Below, piece by piece: positions 1 through 4,354 of a stretch of 9,344 nucleotides of DNA (positions within the stretch are counted from its first letter, which is position 1; each line of letters opens with the position of its first letter). Made by a program: the position numbers and the translations under genes. The notes beneath the pieces were generated by a model that saw nothing but the letters and a program-made list of their open reading frames with translations, did no database searches and was not told the DNA's origin. The DNA is from JAABRU01 sp050180235 (GTDB taxonomy: Bacteria; Desulfobacterota; Desulfobacteria; Desulfobacterales; Desulfococcaceae), in NCBI GenBank assembly GCA_050180235.1, contig JBFXEJ010000165.1, forward strand, positions 1 through 9,344, written 5' to 3'.

Positions 1-111
1 AGATGCCCGAATTTGGTAAGAAAAACGCTTTCTTTCAGCCGTGATGATGATTTTCATAAAATCCGTATCCGAAGTTTTATTGATCATTATAATTTTACAT
101 TATCAGCATGA
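1..111 (+). CDS. IS1-like transposase, C-terminal 36 residues only
   Basis: Frame 1 is open from the first base to TGA at 109-111. The peptide contains LVRKTLSFSRDDDFHKIRI and, shortly after, FIDHYNF close to the C-terminus. The RKTLSFS stretch followed about 20 residues later by an HYN motif is characteristic, from memory, of the tail of IS1-type (InsB-like) DDE transposases; no database was searched. The catalytic residues lie upstream, outside the window, so it cannot be judged whether the transposase is intact. The terminal repeat of the element begins at the last base of the stop codon. There is no functional link to the genes downstream. Confidence 0.55.
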   Translation, partial: RCPNLVRKTLSFSRDDDFHKIRIRSFIDHYNFTLSA

Positions 112-125
112 AAAGTCCCACTACC
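1..125 (+). mobile_element. Right end of an IS1-family insertion sequence, truncated by the window edge
   Basis: This is the distal end of an insertion sequence whose other end lies left of the window. It contains the last codons of a transposase (stop at 109-111), followed directly by AAAAGTCCCACTACC at 111-125. Read inward, that is GGTAGTGGGACTTTT, a plausible IS1-type terminal repeat starting with GGTAGTG. The stop codon abutting the terminal repeat is usual for compact IS elements. The exact outer boundary (125 or 126) and the target duplication cannot be verified without the left end. Confidence 0.6.
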
Positions 126-190
126 CATTTTTTTATTAATTTTGATTCTAACCAGTGATTATACGGTTTCCGCCTATTCACCATAACAAA

Positions 191-287
191 TTGTCTATAT
201 CTGGATAATCTTGTCTAAATATAGACAATTTTATCTGCATTTAGACAAATTTTAATCATCCACAGTCTGTATTTAGACAACAGACAA
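191..287. promoter_or_regulatory. Symmetric cluster of TTGTCTA/TAGACAA motifs
   Basis: TTGTCTA occurs at 191-197 and 211-217, TAGACAA at 222-228, 242-248 and 274-280, and a CAGACAA variant at 281-287. The inner pair forms TTGTCTA-aata-TAGACAA. The outer pair (191-197 and 242-248) lies exactly symmetrically about the same centre (219.5). Same-strand copies are 20 bp apart, about two helical turns. This looks like a multi-site operator or iteron-like protein-binding cluster. Which gene it would serve is unclear: the nearest supported start downstream is at 1148, about 860 bp away. Confidence 0.4.
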
Positions 288-302
288 TCAACTAAACAGT
301 TA

Positions 303-329
303 TTATGCTTTCTTTGTCATAAAGCATGA
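303..329. other. Short hairpin
   Basis: ATGCTTT (305-311) pairs with AAAGCAT (321-327) across a 9-nt loop, extended by one wobble and one A-T pair. No flanking gene explains it. There is no T-run after it on the plus strand, so a terminator role is not supported. Confidence 0.3.
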
Positions 330-647
330 AAAGATGCGTATTATATGGAACGCAATATTCATGCCAGTTTTCAGACAAACTGCCTTTTTTCATCCGGTTG
401 AACTGATGGTCACACAGATCTATCCTGTAAAAAAATAATTTTAGCAGGTAAACGAAAATTTTCGTGTACAAAAAAATCGGATTTTTCAGAAAAAAGGGAT
501 TTCCTGAAAATTTTATACCCGAAAATATATGCAAGTTTATTTATATATACCAACTGTGTCTGAACTTGCAAGAAAAAAAATCAGATGATCGAAAAGAAAC
601 CGGGGTTCAGTACCTCTCTCCCCTTTAAAATAAGGCAGGGCTGTTAA

Positions 648-783
648 GGTGATTTCCATTAATGATTATACCGTTTTTCGTAGGGCGGGCACGGCTTTTT
701 GTGCCCGCCGTCCTGCTGAAACGGTGGGCACAAAAAGCCGTGCCCACCCTGCAATGATGGTACATTTTTTAATGGAAATCGCC
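648..783. mobile_element. Miniature inverted-repeat element, copy A (136 bp)
   Basis: The ends are GGTGATTTCCATTAA (648-662) and its near-perfect inverse, TTAATGGAAATCGCC (769-783), with one mismatch in 15. TAA flanks the element directly on both sides (645-647 and 784-786), consistent with a 3-bp target duplication. The interior is a dumbbell of two hairpins: GGCGGGCAC/GTGCCCGCC (684-692/701-709) and GGTGGGCAC/GTGCCCACC (723-731/740-748). The loops GGCTTTTT and AAAAAGCC are complementary to each other. It has no coding capacity. A related copy in inverted orientation lies at 3961-4272, and a shorter relative at 9168-9268. Movement would need a transposase supplied elsewhere. Confidence 0.75.
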
Positions 784-814
784 TAAGTTTTCCTGTTTGG
801 CAGCGACCGCAGGC

Positions 815-835
815 TCCCAAACTTTCAGTTTGGGA
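815..835. repeat. Perfect 9-bp stem hairpin (TCCCAAACT/AGTTTGGGA)
   Basis: TCCCAAACT (815-823) and AGTTTGGGA (827-835) flank a TTC loop. It sits 32 bp beyond the right end of miniature element A, inside a segment without a gene. It resembles the scattered short palindromes common in repeat-rich genomes. No T-run follows, so I do not call it a terminator. Confidence 0.45.
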
Positions 836-903
836 CTCCGGTTTGATTATGCTTGGGGTTCCTGCCGGATTTTGTATACTGAAAAGCAGAAATATCAAAA
901 ATC

Positions 904-987
904 AGAATACAGTATTCTCCATTTTATTTTAATATTTTCAGTAAAATATATTTTTAAAAATATATTCTCTGTATTCTTATGAATACA
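904..987 (+). promoter_or_regulatory. Paired inverted repeats upstream of the TIGR02147-type regulator
   Basis: AGAATAC-a-GTATTCT (904-918) is a perfect palindrome. TGTATTC-ttat-GAATACA (970-987) repeats the same GTATTC/GAATAC half-sites in the opposite arrangement, with a 4-nt spacer. Between them lies a perfect 22-bp A/T-only palindrome (945-966). Two dyads sharing a half-site upstream of a transcription-factor gene are a plausible autoregulatory operator pair. A weak sigma70-like candidate follows: TTGATC at 1016-1021 and TATGTA at 1039-1044, spacer 17. The regulator start is at 1148, leaving a leader of roughly 100-150 nt. Confidence 0.4.
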
Positions 988-1136
988 TTTTTTGAAAATT
1001 CACCTCATTTTTTCCTTGATCTTTTTTTCCCGTCCGGTTATGTACAATCCCAAAAGTGCAGATAAGGGCATGTTTGGCATCTGCATGAAAAAATTTTCTG
1101 AACTGACTATGAAGATAAAAAACCTTAACCATTCCC

Positions 1137-1140
1137 GGAG
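1137..1140 (+). promoter_or_regulatory. Ribosome binding site deciding the regulator start
   Basis: GGAG lies 7 nt before the ATG at 1148. The same frame is open further upstream to a TTG at 992, but no comparable Shine-Dalgarno sequence precedes that start, and the extra 52 residues do not resemble the family's N-terminus. Confidence 0.6.
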
Positions 1141-1147
1141 CAGCAAA

Positions 1148-1999
1148 ATGAAATGTCCTGTTGTTTTTGAATATCTTGATTACCGGGCTTTTCTCCGGGA
1201 TATGTTTGCCTACAGAAAAGAGCAGATCAGGCATTTCTCCTACCGCTACTTTTCCCGGAAATCCGGTTTCAAATCACCCAATTTCCTGAAACTGGTGACA
1301 GACGGCATCCGGAATCTGACCAATGAAAGCATCGGAAAGATTGCCCAGGGCTTTGATCTGAAAAAACAGGAGCGGGATTATTTTGAGTTTCTCGTATTCA
1401 TGAATCAGGCACAGACCCATGAAGAAAAAAATCATTACTATAAAAAAATGATGTCCCTGAAAGGATACAGGGATATACGGAAACTGGAATCTGCGGAATA
1501 CGAATATTTTTCCAAATGGTATTATCCGGTTATCCGTGAAATTCTCATGTTTGGCGACCGCAGGCAAAGCCCGGAGCAGATTGCGGAAATGCTCAATCCG
1601 CCTGTAACAGTTGCAGAAGTGAAAAAGGCAATGGATCTGCTGCTTAAAAGCGGACTGATTCAAAAGGATGAAGAAGGATGCTGGTTTCAGTCAGATCGGA
1701 ATATCAGCACAGGCCCGGAAGTCAAATCCCTTGTCATAGCCAATTATCACCGGGAAATGCTCAGGCTCGCGGCAGAATCCATTGAGCGTTATCCTGCCGC
1801 GGAACGGGATATTTCCGCTCTGGTGCTGAGTGTGACAAGGGACAGAATCAAAGATTTGAAGAAAAAAACCGCAGAATTCAGAAAGCAGTTGCTGGAAATG
1901 GCTTCTGAGGAAAAAAATCCGGATCAGGTGGTGCAGGTCAATATTCAGGTGTTTCCCCTTACGGGAAATCCGCGGGGAGGAGAAATATGTCGGGGATAA
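1148..1999 (+). CDS. TIGR02147-type putative transcriptional regulator
   Basis: A 283-residue cytoplasmic protein with no signal peptide. It opens with FEYLDYRAFLRDMF (residues 7-20), the typical start of the TIGR02147 family first described in Fibrobacter, and closes with VNIQVFPLT (264-272), matching the family's conserved end. Residues about 28-60 (YFSRKSGFKSPNFLKLVTDG region) resemble an N-terminal helix-turn-helix. Residues about 140-185 (SPEQIAEML through DLLLKSGLIQKDEEGCWFQ) look like a winged helix, in the part usually annotated DUF4423. Length is normal for the family, whose members are predicted DNA-binding proteins with little experimental work. The start at 1148 is chosen for its ribosome binding site and family alignment. 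Its end overlaps the next gene by 13 nt, implying co-translation with that surface lipoprotein. The inverted repeats at 904-987 may be its own operator. The DNA-binding role is inferred. Confidence 0.8.
   Translation: MKCPVVFEYLDYRAFLRDMFAYRKEQIRHFSYRYFSRKSGFKSPNFLKLVTDGIRNLTNESIGKIAQGFDLKKQERDYFEFLVFMNQAQTHEEKNHYYKKMMSLKGYRDIRKLESAEYEYFSKWYYPVIREILMFGDRRQSPEQIAEMLNPPVTVAEVKKAMDLLLKSGLIQKDEEGCWFQSDRNISTGPEVKSLVIANYHREMLRLAAESIERYPAAERDISALVLSVTRDRIKDLKKKTAEFRKQLLEMASEEKNPDQVVQVNIQVFPLTGNPRGGEICRG
1976..1982 (+). promoter_or_regulatory. Strong ribosome binding site inside the end of the regulator gene
   Basis: GGAGGAG ends 4 nt before the ATG at 1987 and lies within the last codons of the regulator. 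With the 13-nt gene overlap it supports translational coupling of regulator and lipoprotein. Confidence 0.65.
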
Positions 2000-3903
2000 T
2001 CCGTTTTTCAGTCAAATTTGCAGCCGGAACACTGCTGCTGATCATCCTTTGTATTTTTGCAGGATGCGGTGCGCAAAGCAATACAGAAATAGGCAATCCG
2101 GAAGTATCTTTTTCATCTGTTCTTGCAATGGGAAGCGATGCGGAAATGGAAGGCTTTCTCAGGGATCAGTACAGCAGTGATATTAAAAATGATGAAATTC
2201 CCCCCATCTACTCCGGCGGAACAGCAGACGCCGGAGGACTGCCTGCATCTCCTGATGTTTCAGGAGTCAACCTTGGAAATTCTGCCGCAGGCGGATCATA
2301 TTCCGGAAAAATGGTTCAGACACACGGTTCTTATTTCTATATAGCCGGAGACAGAAAAATTGTTTCTGTCAGTAAAGAAACAGCGAATACGGTTTCCTCT
2401 CTTGATGTGTCCGGAGAAATCATCTCCCTGTATCTGCACAGCACTACTCTTGCGGTACTGTTCAGGCCGGACAAAGGTTTTTCTGAAAGCACAGGGTATG
2501 CGTATCAGGACAGTTCCAAAGACTGCACAGGCATTCTGCTGGCAGATGTGTCACAGCCCGGATATCCGGAAAGAATGAAAGAAATTCAGATCGAAGGGCG
2601 TTTTGCCGCTTCTTTTGTGAAGGACGGAAAACTCTGCACGGTATTGCACTATCTGCCGGAAGTTCTTGTATCTCTGGGCAGCACTGAAACTGTGATTACA
2701 GAAGCGGATCGGCAGGAAGTTCTTGAAAATGCGCAGGAAAATCTGGATATGATGGAAAAAGATGAGATGATTCCCTATTATGCCCTGATGGATGATCTGG
2801 GACAGCCCATACTCACAGTTCCTCTGCTGAATTATGCACAGGTATACCGTCCTGAAATTCCCACAGGCGGCATGATAACAACTGTGACGGTTCTTGATCT
2901 GGCTGATATTTTCAGGCCCATAGACAGTGTGGCGCTGATTGCGGATATCCGTGCTGTTTATACATCCTCTTCAGCCATTTATCTGGCAGGGCCTGCGGAT
3001 GTGCAGGTTCAGGAATCGGATGATGCAGCACAAACCGCAATCCACAAAGTGGGAATCCGGGAAAATCTGCCTGTTTTTACTGCCTTTCTTACAGTGACGG
3101 GAAATTTGGACGGGCTTTCCGCTTTCAGTGAATCCAAAGGAATTCTGCGCTTTACCGGTTCTCTGCCGGGCAGTTCTTCCCTTTCTCTGTCCTGTATGCA
3201 GACAGATGCGGGAACTCTGGAAATTCTTTCTGAAACAGCCTTTGCAGTACCCGTGAATTCTCCGGGAATCCGTTTCACCGAAGATCGCATGATTGTGCAT
3301 TCACGGGAATATCCGGGTTCACTGATGGCTGCGGATCTGGGAGATCCTCTGCATCCGCAGGACGGACAGTGGATAAATCTTCAGGGAACTTCGGATCATA
3401 TTTTGCCTTTTGGAGCAGGGGAAATCCTTGTGTTTGGCAAACAGGCAGACAAAGTTCAGATTTCCCTGCTGGATATTTCAGATGTGAGAACCCCAGTGCT
3501 TGTCCGGCAGGAAATCGCAGGACAGAATATGCAGATTCCGGACGCGCCTTTTTCCATAGGACTGGAACCGTATCAGAGAGTGATTGCCCTGCCGCTGGAT
3601 GTGAATTCTTCCAAAACAGAAAGTGCAACTGTTCCGGAAGCATCAGCGCAGGATATGAGCCAGACCGGAGAGGGGACTTTGCCGCTCCGAATGGTGAATG
3701 TTTACCGGGTGACAGCGGACAGGGAATTGGAAACACTCGGACAGATCTTTCCGATATATGAGAAATCCCAGACACAGGGAACCGGATATGACTGGATACG
3801 CATACAGTTCATGGAAAACAAAGTGTATATTTTTCAGCCCGGAGGCATGTCCGCAGCAGATGCGGAAAATCCTGAAAACAGCGCAATGCACATTGTTTAT
3901 TGA
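1987..3903 (+). CDS. Divergent beta-propeller lipoprotein (COG4880/Beta_propel-like)
   Basis: A 638-residue protein with a lipoprotein signal: hydrophobic stretch 12-24 and lipobox FAGC with lipidated Cys27. Gly follows at +2, so outer-membrane sorting is expected by the E. coli rule. A short segment, SDAEMEGFLRDQYSS (50-64), is shared in pattern with the second lipoprotein. The rest is a run of beta-strand blades with recurring I-x-L-x-D-I-S/V-S strands: GILLADVSQPGYPE (182-195), VTVLDLADIFRPID (300-313), VQISLLDISDVRTP (490-503). Segment order matches the protein at 6587-8839, including LENAQ/LENAK, SSAIYLAG/TQSIYLAS and AIHKVGI/DIHKFTL, so the two are paralogues. It lacks the hallmark GVDEAD motif; the equivalent region is KMVQTHGSYFYIAGDRK (108-124). 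The function of this family is not established; binding or scaffold roles are guesses. It overlaps the regulator gene and is followed at once by a strong hairpin. Confidence 0.7.
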   Translation: MSGIIRFSVKFAAGTLLLIILCIFAGCGAQSNTEIGNPEVSFSSVLAMGSDAEMEGFLRDQYSSDIKNDEIPPIYSGGTADAGGLPASPDVSGVNLGNSAAGGSYSGKMVQTHGSYFYIAGDRKIVSVSKETANTVSSLDVSGEIISLYLHSTTLAVLFRPDKGFSESTGYAYQDSSKDCTGILLADVSQPGYPERMKEIQIEGRFAASFVKDGKLCTVLHYLPEVLVSLGSTETVITEADRQEVLENAQENLDMMEKDEMIPYYALMDDLGQPILTVPLLNYAQVYRPEIPTGGMITTVTVLDLADIFRPIDSVALIADIRAVYTSSSAIYLAGPADVQVQESDDAAQTAIHKVGIRENLPVFTAFLTVTGNLDGLSAFSESKGILRFTGSLPGSSSLSLSCMQTDAGTLEILSETAFAVPVNSPGIRFTEDRMIVHSREYPGSLMAADLGDPLHPQDGQWINLQGTSDHILPFGAGEILVFGKQADKVQISLLDISDVRTPVLVRQEIAGQNMQIPDAPFSIGLEPYQRVIALPLDVNSSKTESATVPEASAQDMSQTGEGTLPLRMVNVYRVTADRELETLGQIFPIYEKSQTQGTGYDWIRIQFMENKVYIFQPGGMSAADAENPENSAMHIVY

Positions 3904-3939
3904 GAAACTGCAGGAAGCTGCATGGATTCCTGTAGTTTC
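3904..3939 (+). terminator. Strong hairpin directly after the first lipoprotein stop
   Basis: GAAACTGCAGGAA (3904-3916) pairs with TTCCTGTAGTTTC (3927-3939), giving 13 pairs with one G-T wobble around a 10-nt loop. It begins at the first base after the TGA. The downstream tract (CCTGCTTATAATG) has no run of T, so it is either a weak intrinsic terminator or a 3'-end stabilising hairpin. Position and strength suggest it ends the regulator-lipoprotein transcript. Confidence 0.45.
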
Positions 3940-3981
3940 CCTGCTTATAATGCAAATTAAGGTGATTTCCATGAAAAAATG

Positions 3982-4149
3982 GGTGGTGGGTCACACGGTT
4001 TGAGGCCGAGGAAAAAACTCGCCCCACCCTTGTGGGTGGGGCAGGGGGTGGGTGGGAACAAGTGTATGACTGCAGGGCATTTTTCCCCCTCCCCTAACCC
4101 CTCCCTCAAGGGAGGGGAATTCCAGAATCAAATGATTTGACCCACTATA
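3982..4149. mobile_element. 168-bp insert nested in element B
   Basis: Comparison with copy A shows extra DNA exactly between two direct copies of AAAAAATG (3974-3981 and 4150-4157), as expected from an 8-bp target duplication. Near its ends it carries an imperfect inverted repeat starting GTGGGTCA (3986-3993) and TGACCCAC (4138-4145), with TTTGA matching again a few bases inward. Inside are two GC-rich hairpins: GCCCCACCC/GGGTGGGGC (4021-4029/4034-4042) and CCCCTCCCT/AGGGAGGGG (4098-4106/4109-4117). It has no coding capacity. It is probably a second kind of miniature element or palindromic repeat. Boundaries may be off by a base or two because of the A-run. Confidence 0.5.
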
Positions 4150-4249
4150 AAAAAATGTACCATCATTTTTAGGTGGGCACGGCTTTCTGTGCCCACCGTC
4201 CTGCTGAAACGGCGGGCACAAAAAGCCGTGCCCACCCTACGAAAAACGG

Positions 4250-4255
4250 TATAAT
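4250..4255 (+). promoter_or_regulatory. Outward-facing TATAAT in the right arm of element B
   Basis: A perfect -10 hexamer points out of the element toward the serpin gene, about 100 bp before its ATG. The position 17 bp upstream falls in the core hairpin and has no recognisable -35 box, so promoter activity is uncertain. Copy A carries the same hexamer pointing left, away from the regulator. Confidence 0.25.
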
Positions 4256-4294
4256 CATTAATGGAAATCACCTAAGAATCGGATTCCGAACTGG

Positions 4295-4323
4295 ATTTGA
4301 CAACTTTTCAAAAGCTGTCAAAT
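4295..4323 (+). promoter_or_regulatory. 29-bp near-perfect dyad upstream of the serpin
   Basis: ATTTGACA (4295-4302) and TGTCAAAT (4316-4323) are exact inverse arms. The interior CTTTT-c-AAAAG (4304-4314) continues the same dyad, so 13 of 14 positions pair around a single central base, with one A-C mismatch. The left arm contains a consensus -35 TTGACA (4297-4302). A poor -10 candidate, CAAATT, lies 16 bp on at 4319-4324. The dyad ends 31 bp before the serpin ATG. It is either an operator overlapping the promoter or, if transcribed, a leader hairpin just ahead of the ribosome binding site. Confidence 0.5.
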
Positions 4324-4354
4324 TCTGAAATCAAATCATCAAAAGGAGACAAAC

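Larger units (their letters stand above)
126..644. other. AT-rich spacer without a supportable gene
   Basis: Between the insertion-sequence end and miniature element A, no reading frame looks like a protein. The longest is an 80-codon minus-strand frame (292-534) with a TTG start and no good ribosome binding site. What it does hold is the TTGTCTA/TAGACAA cluster (191-287), a single DnaA-box-like 9-mer TCATCCACA at 256-264 (one mismatch to TTATCCACA), and a small hairpin at 303-329. The stretch 330-644 shows nothing further that I can support. Confidence 0.6.
3961..4272. mobile_element. Miniature inverted-repeat element, copy B, interrupted by a nested insert
   Basis: GGTGATTTCC (3961-3970) and GGAAATCACC (4263-4272) are perfect inverse ends, and TAA flanks both sides (3958-3960, 4273-4275). 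The right 30 bp before the end match copy A's left arm perfectly in inverse. The left arm is split after AAAAAATG (3974-3981) by a 168-bp insert and resumes at 4150 with AAAAAATGTACCATCAT, as in copy A's right arm. The dumbbell core is at 4172-4236: stem GGTGGGCAC/GTGCCCACC, then GGCGGGCAC/GTGCCCACC with one C-A mismatch. The right end lies 82 bp before the serpin ATG, so the element supplies part of that gene's upstream region. Confidence 0.75.

Noticed and set aside
191..290. CRISPR-like array
   Set aside because: The 7-bp motif occurs in both orientations, and the spacing is regulatory in scale. The repeats are far too short for CRISPR, and no cas gene is present.
292..534. 80-codon minus-strand frame in the left spacer
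   Set aside because: It has a TTG start, no Shine-Dalgarno sequence, strong A/T-driven Phe/Lys/Ile composition and no family resemblance.
992..1147. Upstream extension of the regulator to a TTG at 992
   Set aside because: The 52 extra residues do not fit the family's N-terminus, and the ATG at 1148 has a proper ribosome binding site.
3275..3775. 166-codon minus-strand frame opposite the first lipoprotein
   Set aside because: It is an antisense shadow with Pro/Ser-rich random composition and no ribosome binding site or domain.
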